A DNA stretch of 41,241 bases from Alphaproteobacteria bacterium (GTDB taxonomy: Bacteria > Pseudomonadota > Alphaproteobacteria > Bin95). The stretch spans positions 1-41,241 of the forward strand of contig JAJDVH010000102.1 of the NCBI GenBank assembly GCA_022826185.1, read 5' to 3'. Within the stretch, counting starts at the first letter, position 1. The number at the start of each line of letters is the position of its first letter. Both the position numbers and the translations under genes were made by a program. Of the stretch, positions 17,994 to 25,723 are shown one piece after another. Under the pieces are notes generated by a model. It was not told the origin of the DNA. It ran no database searches and worked only from the letters and a program-made list of their open reading frames with translations.

Positions 17994-18041
17994 ATGCCCG
18001 AAAGGAGAACAAGCTATGCCCCAAGCACATGCCGATCATGA
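17994..18041 (+). CDS. Candidate 15-aa peptide of the repeat element, copy 1
   Basis: This 15-codon ORF reads MPERRTSYAPSTCRS. It has the same length and pattern (MPER-x3-Y-x-P-x3-RS) as the ORF at 34784-34737. Of eight shared residues, four use different synonymous codons in the two copies, which is more like a conserved peptide than a conserved DNA. A small hairpin (CCGTT 17974-17978/AACGG 17982-17986) sits just before the ATG, and the stop lies inside the ATGACAT motif. The Shine-Dalgarno is weak. Function unknown; it could be a leader peptide. Confidence 0.35.
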   Translation: MPERRTSYAPSTCRS

Positions 18042-18554
18042 CATTCCATGACATTTCGCAACGGTCCGGGGATATCGGCCATGCCGCAGACGCACTTCGC
18101 TGGCGGCGGTCGTCGATTGGAGCCTGTGCCGGCCTGCGCCGGGAATCCCCTCTCCCGCTTGCGGGGGCGGCCGGGTGGGGGCCCGCTTCCGCGCCAGCGG
18201 AAGCGGCGGGCGCAGCCCGGCAAACACCCGTCGCGCCGAGAGGCCCACCCCCGTCCCCTCCCGCCAGGCGGGAGGGGAGACAAACCGAACGCCCTCAACA
18301 TGAGACCTGACTCGCGACCGCCGGCGGAAGCTCCCGCAGCGCGCCTCCGCGACAAAAACATGACATTCCATGACATCCACGGTGGAAAGGACGGTCCCGC
18401 CGCTCTGCGCGCGGGCGCGGGCGGGCGCGCATTATGCACGCGCACGCGCGAGAAGGGGGCGTCCGGGACCAAGGGCCGAAAGGAGGATGCAGCGCCTTGC
18501 AAACGGCCGGGGCGGAGACCGGCGCGCATGACAAAACATGACATTCCATGACAT
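18037..18554 (+). repeat. Three copies of an 18-bp ATGACAT-pair motif
   Basis: CATGACATTCCATGACAT occurs exactly at 18037-18054, 18359-18376 and 18537-18554. Each is a direct repeat of ATGACAT with a 3-bp spacer, giving a 10-bp (one helical turn) period. A fourth copy with CTC in the spacer is at 34724-34741 on the minus strand. Copies 1, 3 and 4 continue with a TCGC then GGTCC block within 20 bp. The 18057-18590 stretch between and after these copies has no credible gene, only GC-rich inverted repeats (for example CCCTCTCCCGCTTGCGGGGG near 18149) and a second GGTCCC...GGGACC pairing around 18390-18475. Confidence 0.8.
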
Positions 18555-18592
18555 GTCGCGGGGGGTCCGGGACGCCGCCGCTCGATGCGCCG

Positions 18593-19513
18593 TCAGAGGC
18601 CGGCCTGCTCCCTGCAGTAGCGGGCGACGTCGGCATGGGTTGCGAACCAGACATCCGGCTTCGTGCGGATGTGCTGCACCAGTTCGTCGAGCACCTGGAT
18701 GCGCGAGCGGTGGCCGATGAAATGCGGATGCATGGTCAGCAGGAACAGGCCCTCCTCCTCGTAAGCGCCGTCGAATTCGCGCCTGAACACCTCCAGCGCA
18801 CCCCCCGGCGGCGTGTAGGGCCGCAGGCCGGAGAAGCGGTCCATCGACCAGTAGGGCGCGTCGTCGCGGATCCACTCCACCGGCAGTTCGACCACGCCGG
18901 TCGGTTCGTTGTCTTCCAGCAATTCGTAGGGCTCGTCATCGGCCATCAGCGAGGAGTCGTAGAGGAGGCCCATCTCGCGCGTGATCGCCAGCGTGTGTTC
19001 GGAGAAGTCCCAGGACGGCGTGCGGATGCCGACCGGACGGACGCCGCAGATTTCCTCCAGCTTGTCGGCGGCGCGCATCTGCAGGTCGCGCTCGTCATCG
19101 GGCGGCAGGGCGGAGTTGAGCTCGTGAATCCAGGAATGGATGCCGATCTCGTGGCCTTCCGCGATCACCCGGCGCTGCTCGTCGGGATGCAGCATCGCGA
19201 TCACCGCGGGCACGAAGAAGGTCGCCGGCACATCGTAGCGTTCCAGCAGCTTCAGAATCCTCGGCACGCCCACCCTGGCGCCATACTGGCCCTGGCTGAG
19301 CTTGCCGGGCGAGCTCTGCGCCCAGCGCAGGGTCTGCGTTTCGTGGTCCGAATCGAAGGAGAGGGCAACGGCGCAGCGGGCCCCGCCGGGCCAGGACGCA
19401 GGCTTGAGAGACCGCCCGGCCCTGACCTTCTCGACGATCGGCCGCCAGTCGGCCTCGCCCCATTTCCACGCTTCGGGCTGGGCCGGCACGCCGGTTCCCT
19501 GGTGCTTGCTCAT
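18593..19513 (-). CDS. Polysaccharide deacetylase (NodB-homology) family protein
   Basis: This 306-aa enzyme has the metal-dependent deacetylase fold: SFDSDHE (residues 52-58) with the catalytic/metal Asp pair, HSWIH (126-130) as the HxxxH metal site, RTPSWDFS (164-171) and a late HPHFIGHRSR block (262-271). This subgroup, related to PuuE-type allantoinases and peptidoglycan deacetylases, often acts on C-N bonds of small molecules. No signal peptide is seen, so it is probably cytoplasmic. ATG 19513 has a GAAGGAG Shine-Dalgarno. It is divergent from hyuA3 across 176 bp. That context favours a small amide substrate over a polysaccharide, by inference. A truncated relative lies at 34274-34705. 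Confidence 0.88.
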   Translation of the reverse strand: MSKHQGTGVPAQPEAWKWGEADWRPIVEKVRAGRSLKPASWPGGARCAVALSFDSDHETQTLRWAQSSPGKLSQGQYGARVGVPRILKLLERYDVPATFFVPAVIAMLHPDEQRRVIAEGHEIGIHSWIHELNSALPPDDERDLQMRAADKLEEICGVRPVGIRTPSWDFSEHTLAITREMGLLYDSSLMADDEPYELLEDNEPTGVVELPVEWIRDDAPYWSMDRFSGLRPYTPPGGALEVFRREFDGAYEEEGLFLLTMHPHFIGHRSRIQVLDELVQHIRTKPDVWFATHADVARYCREQAGL

Positions 19514-19689
19514 GGACTGTCTCCTTCCCCGTCCGGTTTCCGGTCCGGACCGGCGCAGCATAGCACCGCAACGCGCACCGGAGCCGGCCGATGCGCGACA
19601 AGAGCGAGGTTGAGCTACCCTGCTCGAAGCGGGCATTCTCCATGCGGGCGCGCTCGACGGGTCGGCGGGGCGATATCCGGGGGGAGGCA
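19514..19689. promoter_or_regulatory. Divergent region with 14-bp palindrome
   Basis: The 176-bp gap between the deacetylase and hyuA3 contains a perfect palindrome CCGGTCCGGACCGG (19540-19553), 27 bp upstream of the deacetylase start. It is a candidate operator. On the other side, GGGGGGAGG directly before ATG 19690 is a strong ribosome-binding site for hyuA3. Confidence 0.35.
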
Positions 19690-21777
19690 ATGAGCGGGAC
19701 AGGATCGGCATATCGGCTGGGCTGCGACGTCGGGGGCACGTTCACCGATTTCGTCCTGTATGACGAGCGTTCCGGCGCCATCCATGCGGAGAAATGCCTG
19801 ACCACTCCCGCGGACCCTTCCGTCGGAATCCTGGAAGGCCTGCGGGCGTTCGACCCCATCGACCCCGGGCATGTTGCCGGCACGCGGCGCATAGCGCATG
19901 CCACCACCCTGGTCGCCAACGCGGTCATCGAGCGAAAGGGCGCCCGCACGGCGCTGCTCACGACCAGGGGGTTTCGCGACGTGCTGGAGCTTCGCCGCCA
20001 TGTCCGGGTGACGACCTACGAGCTCTGGGCCGATCCGCCGGCGCCGCTGGTTCCCCGCCATCTGAGGATCCCCATCGACGAGCGCACCTACAGCGACGGC
20101 GCCGTCCTTCGCCCGGTGCGCCCGGAGGACATCGAAGCCGCCGTCGCGTCGATGCGCGCGCAGGGGGTGGACTCGGTCGCGGTCGCCTTCCTGCACTCCT
20201 ACGTCAACCCCGCGAACGAGCAGGAGGCGGCGCGTCTCCTGCGCGAGCTCGCCCCCGAGATTGCGGTAACAACCTCCGCCGAGGTGCTGCCCCAGATCAA
20301 GGAGTACGAGCGCACCAGCACCACGGTCGTCAACGCCTATGTGAAGCCGCTCGTCCAGAGCTATCTCGGCAATCTCGACGCCGGCCTCGCCCGCACCGGC
20401 TACAGCGCGCCGCTCAGGGTGATGCTCTCCAATGGCGGCCTCGGCGCGACCGACACCGCGGCCGACTTCCCGCTCCGGCTCATCGAGTCGGGGCCGGTGG
20501 CGGGGGCCATCGTGGGGCGCCAGATCGCACAGGCGCTCGACCTGCCGGAGGTGCTGTCCTTCGACATGGGGGGAACGACGGCGAAGGCATGCCTGATTCG
20601 CGACGGGGCGATGCCGATCACCGAGGAGCTCGAAGTGGCGCGGTCGCGCCGCTTCACGCGCTCCAGCGGCTTTCCGGTGGCGGTGCCGGCGGTCAACATG
20701 ATCGAGATCGGGGCCGGCGGCGGCAGCATCGCCGGCATCAACGCCATGGGCCTCGTCCAGGTCGGGCCGGAGAGCGCCGGCGCCGACCCCGGGCCGATCT
20801 GCTATGCCCGGGGCGGCGTGCGGCCGACCGTGACCGATGCCGACCTGCTGCTCGGCTACCTCAATCCGGACAATTTCGCCGGCGGCTCAATGCGCCTCGA
20901 CGAGGATGCGGCGCGGACCGGCATCGAGGAGCATCTTGCGCGCCCGCGCGGCCAAACGGCGCTCGAGGCGGCATGGACCGTGCATGACGTGGTCAACGAG
21001 ACGATGGCGGCGGCGGTGCGCATGCATGTGACGGAGCGGGGCGGCAATCCCCGGCAGGCGACGCTGGTCGCATTCGGAGGGGCGGGGCCGCTGCATGCCT
21101 GCCACCTTGCGGCGAAACTCCGGATCGGCCGGGTCATGGTTCCGCTCCGGGCCGGCGTGCTCTCCGCCCTCGGCCTCCTGGTCGCGCCGCCCGCCTACGA
21201 CATCGTGCGTACCCACAAGGTTCCGCTCCGGGACCTCGACGCCGCGGCAACCGGGGCGCTGCTGGACGGGATGGCGGGCTCGATCGCGACGCTGCTGACG
21301 AGGCTGGACTCCGAGGGCGAGCTGCGCTTCCAGCGCGGGATCGACGTCGGCTATATCGGCCAGAGCTACCAGGTGACGGTGCCGCTCGACGGGGCGGTGG
21401 ACCGCGAGGCGATCTGGCGGTCTTTCGCCGCCCTCTACCGCGAGAAATACGGCTATTTCTACGACGATGTGCCGGCGGAGATCGTGAACCTCCGGGTGCT
21501 GGGCGAGCTGGTCGGCGGGGAGCTCGGATTCGAGCCGCTTGCCCCGGGAGAGGGGACGGCTCCGGCCGGCACGAGGCCCGCCTGGTCGGCGCGCGAGCGC
21601 CACATGCTCCCGTTCAGCGTCTTCGACCGGGACCGTCTGCATCCGGGCGCGGCCTTCTCCGGGCCGGCCATCGTCGAGGAAGCGTCCGCGACCACGATCA
21701 TCGACGAGGGCGCGACAGTGGAGGTCGATGAATACGGGTCGCTGGTCATCGCCGTCGATCCGGAGGAAGCGCCATGA
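19690..21777 (+). CDS. hyuA: Hydantoinase A/oxoprolinase family ATPase subunit 3
   Basis: This 695-aa HyuA has DVGGTFTD (residues 13-20), the FDMGGTTAKA phosphate loop (near 295), GAGGGSIAG (near 340) and GPESAGADPGPICY (near 357). The frame is open from 19591, but ATG 19690 has a strong GGAGG site and the family-typical short N-terminus. It overlaps hyuB3 by ATGA and forms a two-gene unit with it. DMGGTTAK, where the other two HyuA proteins have GGTSAD, marks it as a separate subfamily from the first two, so probably a different substrate. Confidence 0.94.
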   Translation: MSGTGSAYRLGCDVGGTFTDFVLYDERSGAIHAEKCLTTPADPSVGILEGLRAFDPIDPGHVAGTRRIAHATTLVANAVIERKGARTALLTTRGFRDVLELRRHVRVTTYELWADPPAPLVPRHLRIPIDERTYSDGAVLRPVRPEDIEAAVASMRAQGVDSVAVAFLHSYVNPANEQEAARLLRELAPEIAVTTSAEVLPQIKEYERTSTTVVNAYVKPLVQSYLGNLDAGLARTGYSAPLRVMLSNGGLGATDTAADFPLRLIESGPVAGAIVGRQIAQALDLPEVLSFDMGGTTAKACLIRDGAMPITEELEVARSRRFTRSSGFPVAVPAVNMIEIGAGGGSIAGINAMGLVQVGPESAGADPGPICYARGGVRPTVTDADLLLGYLNPDNFAGGSMRLDEDAARTGIEEHLARPRGQTALEAAWTVHDVVNETMAAAVRMHVTERGGNPRQATLVAFGGAGPLHACHLAAKLRIGRVMVPLRAGVLSALGLLVAPPAYDIVRTHKVPLRDLDAAATGALLDGMAGSIATLLTRLDSEGELRFQRGIDVGYIGQSYQVTVPLDGAVDREAIWRSFAALYREKYGYFYDDVPAEIVNLRVLGELVGGELGFEPLAPGEGTAPAGTRPAWSARERHMLPFSVFDRDRLHPGAAFSGPAIVEEASATTIIDEGATVEVDEYGSLVIAVDPEEAP

Positions 21778-23438
21778 ACCCCAACGAGCCGCCCGAAGCG
21801 CTCGACATCGTCTGGCCGCGCCTGATCGCCATCGCTGACGAGATGGCGACGACCATGTTCCGCACCGCGTTCTCCCACGATGTGGTGGAGGTGCACGACA
21901 TGTCCACCGGACTCTATGACGACCGGGGCTGCCTCATCGGCCAGACCTGGCTCGGCGCGACCGGGCATACCGGCGTCATGCCGGTTTACGGCCGGAACCT
22001 GCTGGAATATTTCCCGCCCGAGACGGTCCGGCCGGGCGACGTGTTCATCTGCAACGATCCCTGGATCTGCAACGGCCAGACGGCGGACGTCTTCATCACC
22101 ACGCCCGCCTTCCACCGCGGGCGGCTGATCGGCTTCTCCATCAACAGCGTCCACCATGTCGATATCGGCGGGCGCAAGGGCTCGGGCCTGAGTGAAGAGG
22201 TCTATGAAGAGGGGCTCATCATTCCGCCGCTCCGGCTCTATGACGACGGCGAGCCGAACGAGCAGCTGTTCGCGCTGCTCCGGCGCAATGTGCGCTTCGC
22301 GGAGAAGATGATCGGCGACCTGCGCGCCCAGGTGGCGGCGGGCTGGGCCGGCAGCCGCGAGCTTGAGCGCCTCGCGGCGGAGTTCGGCCTCGATTCGCTG
22401 CGCGGGCACGCCGACGAGATCATGCGCCGCACGGAGGCGGGGATGCGGGCCGGGATCGCCGCGCTCCCGGACGGCGAATACCGCGAAGAGATGGCGATGG
22501 AGATCGAGGGCATCGCGGAGCCGCAGACGCTCGCGGTCACGGTGCGGATCGAGGGAAGCGACATCTATACCGATTTCACCGGCACTTCGCCCCAGGTGCG
22601 CCGGCCGGTCAACTGCCCCATCAACTACACCCGCGCTTATGTGGCGCTGCCGCTCAAGCTCGTGTGCGACCCGATCCTGCCGAACAACCAGGGGACCTAT
22701 GAGCCGCTGCACCTGTCGGTGCCCGAAGGCACGCTGCTTAACCCGACCTTTCCCGCGGCCTGTTTCTGGCGCTTGTCGGCCGGGATGCTGGTCTCGGAGC
22801 TGATGTTCCGGGTGCTGGCGCGGATTGCCCCGGACCGGGTGCCGGCCGATTCCGGCTCGATGCCGACCTGGCAGTTCTATGTGAACGGCGTGCGCCCGGA
22901 CGGCGAGGCGTTCGCGCTGCACCAGCACGCCTTCGGCGGCATGGGAGGCCGGCCGGGCGATGACGGGCTGCCTTCGGTCAGCTTTCCCTACAATGTGCGC
23001 GATGTCTCCATCGAATGGTCGGAGATGGAAACGCCGGTGCTGTACGAGGCGCGCGAGCTCATCCCCGATTCGGGCGGGGCAGGCGAGTTTCGCGGCGGGC
23101 TCGGCCAGGAGCTGATCCTGAAGGCGTATGCCGGGCGGGTGAAGGAGGGCGAGCCGCTGGTGCTGTCGGGCTCGGCCGGGCGCATGCGCTTTCCACCGCA
23201 GGGGCTGGCCGGCGGGGCGGACGGCTCTTTCGGCGCGATCGAGATAAACGGCGAGGCGATTGCGCCTTCGAGTTCGCCGAACATCACCTTCCGCGAGGGC
23301 GACACAGTGCGGCTCAGGCTGCCGGGCGGCGGCGGGCACGGCGACCCCACGCGGCGCAACCGGGAGCGTATCGAAGCGGACCTCCGGGCGGGCTATGTGA
23401 CGCCGGAGGGCGCGCGGCGCGACTATGGTTACGAATAG
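21774..23438 (+). CDS. hyuB: Hydantoinase B/oxoprolinase family subunit 3
   Basis: This 554-aa compact HyuB has FRTAFSHDVVEVHDMS near residue 24, CNDPWICNGQTADVF near 93, EGLIIPPLRLY near 142, and LPGGGGHGDPTRR near 520. It lacks the C-terminal extensions of the other two HyuB proteins. Its ATG lies in the hyuA3 stop overlap, so synthesis is coupled one to one. It converges on the PLP enzyme gene with a 21-bp gap. Confidence 0.94.
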   Translation: MNPNEPPEALDIVWPRLIAIADEMATTMFRTAFSHDVVEVHDMSTGLYDDRGCLIGQTWLGATGHTGVMPVYGRNLLEYFPPETVRPGDVFICNDPWICNGQTADVFITTPAFHRGRLIGFSINSVHHVDIGGRKGSGLSEEVYEEGLIIPPLRLYDDGEPNEQLFALLRRNVRFAEKMIGDLRAQVAAGWAGSRELERLAAEFGLDSLRGHADEIMRRTEAGMRAGIAALPDGEYREEMAMEIEGIAEPQTLAVTVRIEGSDIYTDFTGTSPQVRRPVNCPINYTRAYVALPLKLVCDPILPNNQGTYEPLHLSVPEGTLLNPTFPAACFWRLSAGMLVSELMFRVLARIAPDRVPADSGSMPTWQFYVNGVRPDGEAFALHQHAFGGMGGRPGDDGLPSVSFPYNVRDVSIEWSEMETPVLYEARELIPDSGGAGEFRGGLGQELILKAYAGRVKEGEPLVLSGSAGRMRFPPQGLAGGADGSFGAIEINGEAIAPSSSPNITFREGDTVRLRLPGGGGHGDPTRRNRERIEADLRAGYVTPEGARRDYGYE

Positions 23439-23459
23439 GCCGGGCAGGCGAACCCGGAC

Positions 23460-24515
23460 TCAGCGGTCCCCGGTCAGCTCCCCGGCATAGGCGAAGATGA
23501 GCGGCTGGCCGCCGGTGTGGACGAATATGACCGTCTCGCCGGCCCCCACAACGCCGCGCTTCGCATGGTCGATGAGGCCGGCCATGGCCTTGCTGGTATA
23601 GACCGGGTCGAGCAGGACGCCTTCGGTCTCCGCAGCCAGCAGCATGGCCGCGCGCGACTCCGGCGTGAGCAGGCCGTAGGTCTCGCCCGCGAAAGACTCG
23701 TCGGCGACGAAGTCCGCCGGGTCGATAGCCAGGTTGAGGCCGAGCGTCCGCGCGGTCGCGGTGGCGATGCGCGCGATGTCGAGCGCCCGCTCCTCCTGCC
23801 AGCGGATCGGGCTGATCGAGGTCACCCGCGCCCGGCGGCCGAGCGCGCCGAGGCCGGTGACGAGGCCGGCCGGCGTGTTGTTGGCGCCGGCGAGGAAGAC
23901 ATGATCCGGATCGATCCCGGCCTCGTCGAACTGCGCGTCGAGCTCGACCGCCATGTCCACATAGCCGAGCGCGGCGCGCACCTGCTGGTCGAGGCCGAAG
24001 GGGGCGATCACATAGGGCCGGCGGCCGGCGGCCTCCAGCTCCCGCGCCTTCTCGTCGAGATGAGGCTGGATGCCCTCCATCGACTCGATGTCGATGACCG
24101 TCACGTCGGCGCCCATCAGGCGGTCGAGCAACAGGTTGCCCTGCGCGGCCGGTCCCTTCACGCCGTGCATCAGCACGAGGGAGACCGCGAGGCCGTGCCT
24201 GCGCGCCGCCGCGGTGATCTGCCGGCACCAGTTGGACTGGGTATAGGCGCCCGCCACCACCGTGTCCGCGCCGGATTCGAGGATGTCGGCGAAGGTGAAC
24301 TCCAGATGGCGCGTCTTGTTGCCGCCGAGCGCCAGGCCCGTCAGGTCGTCCCGCTTGATGTAGAGCGCGCGCACGCCGAGCGCCTCGGCAAGCCGCGGGC
24401 AGGGGTCGAGCGGCGTCGGCAGATGCCCCAGGCGCACGCGCGGCTGCGCCGCGATGCGCGCGGCGAGGTCGTCCCGTGTGGTCGTTGCTTCGGCAGTTGC
24501 CGTCGCCAGCGTCAT
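23460..24515 (-). CDS. PLP-dependent D-cysteine desulfhydrase/ACC deaminase family enzyme
   Basis: This 351-aa fold-type II PLP enzyme has the Schiff-base Lys67 in GGNKTRH (residues 64-70), the substrate loop TQSNWCRQ (92-99), and the Gly-rich phosphate site GANNTPAGL. The family splits D-cysteine, L-cysteate or ACC with release of ammonia and a C3/C4 keto acid. The loop reads SNW where the classical enzymes read SNH, so the exact substrate is uncertain. The ATG has a GGGAGGA Shine-Dalgarno. It lies between hyuB3 (convergent) and the BNR-kinase-enolase operon (divergent). A D-amino acid released by the Hyu enzymes would be a logical substrate, by inference. Confidence 0.85.
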   Translation of the reverse strand: MTLATATAEATTTRDDLAARIAAQPRVRLGHLPTPLDPCPRLAEALGVRALYIKRDDLTGLALGGNKTRHLEFTFADILESGADTVVAGAYTQSNWCRQITAAARRHGLAVSLVLMHGVKGPAAQGNLLLDRLMGADVTVIDIESMEGIQPHLDEKARELEAAGRRPYVIAPFGLDQQVRAALGYVDMAVELDAQFDEAGIDPDHVFLAGANNTPAGLVTGLGALGRRARVTSISPIRWQEERALDIARIATATARTLGLNLAIDPADFVADESFAGETYGLLTPESRAAMLLAAETEGVLLDPVYTSKAMAGLIDHAKRGVVGAGETVIFVHTGGQPLIFAYAGELTGDR

Positions 24516-24611
24516 GTCGTCCTCCCCCGCTGGTCTCGCGCCTCATCCTATCGCCGGCCGGAAGCGGGCGGCAACCGGACAGGGAGAGGCGCCGCATCGC
24601 GCGGCGGCCTT

Positions 24612-24635
24612 CTATCGCCTTGCCTGCGGCGATAG
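24612..24635 (+). promoter_or_regulatory. 8-bp hairpin in the divergent region before the BNR gene
   Basis: CTATCGCC (24612-24619) pairs perfectly with GGCGATAG (24628-24635) across an 8-nt loop. It lies 36 bp upstream of ATG 24671, ahead of a GGGGAGGG ribosome-binding site (24654-24661). It may be an operator or a leader hairpin. The rest of the 155-bp gap shows no clear promoter. Confidence 0.35.
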
Positions 24636-24670
24636 ACTGCGCGGCCTGACAGCGGGGAGGGCACGCAATC

Positions 24671-25708
24671 ATGGACCGCATCGTTCTCGCCGGGGCCGCG
24701 CAGCCCGGCATGAAGCATCGTCAGGGGCTGTTCCGGCTGGCGGAAGGCGCTGGCGCGTGGCAGCGGGTCAGCCGGGGGCTGCCGGTGGAGCCGGAAATAC
24801 GCGCGCTCGGCTTCGTCGGCGACAAGGCCTATGCCGGCACGCAGGCCGGCCCCTATGTCAGCGACGACGGGGGCGAGAGCTGGCGTTCGCTCAACCTGCC
24901 GTCGGAGGACCGCACCACCTGGTCGGTGATGGCGCGGCCGGGCGACCCGGACACGCTCTATGCCGGCACCACGGGCACCTCCGTCTATCGCAGCACCAAT
25001 GCAGGCGCGCGCTGGGAGCGGCTCCGCCCGCCCGTGCCGGAAGGCAATTGCGACATGGGTTTCCCGACGCGCGTCATCCGCATGACGGCGGACCCGAGCG
25101 CGCCCGACGAGATCTATGTCGGCCTCGAAGTCGGCGGCGTGCTGCGCTCGCTCGACGGCGGCGACACTTGGGAAAGCTGCAATGCGGACCTGCTGAGGCT
25201 TGCCGGCGAGGAGCACCTGAAGAGCGCCATCGGCTCCGACATGGACAGCGAAGGCATGATGGACACGCACTCGCTCGCGGTCAGCCCCGCGCTGCCGGGC
25301 ACGGTGTTCCTCGCCACCCGCATGGGCCTCTTCCGCTCCGACGACCGGGGCGAGACCTGGCGCGAACTCGGAATCGGCAACTACTCGCCGCTGACCTACG
25401 CCCGCGACGTGACGGTCTCGCGGCATGACCCCAAGGTGCTGTTCGGCGCATTCAGCAAGGCGGCGACCAGCGACGCCGGCTCGCTCTGGCGCAGCGCGGA
25501 CCTCGGCGAGACCTGGGAGCGCTTCGACAAGGGCGTCGATGTGAACTCGACCCTGATGATCGTCGCCGAGAGCGCCTCCGACCCGGACCGCGTCTGGTGC
25601 GGCGCGCGCACGGGACGCACTTTCGGCACGGCCGACGGCGGCGAAAGCTGGGCGCAGATCGAGCTGCCGGACGAGGTGGGCGGCGTCTATGCGATGGCGG
25701 CCGCCTGA
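24671..25708 (+). CDS. BNR/Asp-box repeat beta-propeller protein
   Basis: This 345-aa protein has six Asp-box repeats with the S-x-D/N-x-G-x-x-W pattern: SDDGGESW (near residue 70), STNAGARW (near 112), SLDGGDTW (near 162), SDDRGETW (near 222), SADLGETW (near 279) and TADGGESW (near 322). This predicts a six- or seven-bladed propeller similar to the sialidase/VPS10 fold. No signal peptide or catalytic sialidase residues are evident, so it may be a cytoplasmic binding or scaffold protein. It is the first gene of an operon with an APH-type kinase 15 bp downstream. Function unknown. Confidence 0.85.
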   Translation: MDRIVLAGAAQPGMKHRQGLFRLAEGAGAWQRVSRGLPVEPEIRALGFVGDKAYAGTQAGPYVSDDGGESWRSLNLPSEDRTTWSVMARPGDPDTLYAGTTGTSVYRSTNAGARWERLRPPVPEGNCDMGFPTRVIRMTADPSAPDEIYVGLEVGGVLRSLDGGDTWESCNADLLRLAGEEHLKSAIGSDMDSEGMMDTHSLAVSPALPGTVFLATRMGLFRSDDRGETWRELGIGNYSPLTYARDVTVSRHDPKVLFGAFSKAATSDAGSLWRSADLGETWERFDKGVDVNSTLMIVAESASDPDRVWCGARTGRTFGTADGGESWAQIELPDEVGGVYAMAAA

Positions 25709-25723
25709 CGGCCGGGCGCGCCC

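Larger units (their letters stand above)
17619..18054 (+). repeat. ~440-bp promoter-bearing element, copy 1
   Basis: This non-coding stretch aligns with the reverse complement of 34724-35173. Shared blocks in order: TTTTGTTCG and AATAATTCCC at the 5' end, a promoter-like pair, a GGAGG(G)GCGG patch, a GCGCCGG(T/C)GCGAAAAA block, AATCAGGCGCG, GAACCGCGCCGGCGC, CCGCGCGCAGGCGC, GCGATACGCGCG, a CCGCCACAG hairpin, a purine patch GAAAGGAGA, a 15-codon ORF and the ATGACAT pair. Open frames do not stay in register through the GC-rich middle because of length differences between copies, so that part looks like structured RNA, not protein. Hairpin GGTCCCGCC (17878-17886)/GGCGGGACC (17900-17908) has a compensated counterpart in copy 2. 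Confidence 0.75.

Noticed and set aside
18048-18551. 167-codon plus-strand frame across the repeat region
   Set aside because: It is Arg/Pro/Gly-rich, made of repeat units and palindromes, and has no homologous pattern. Its MTFHDI and HDIP strings are just translations of the ATGACAT motif.
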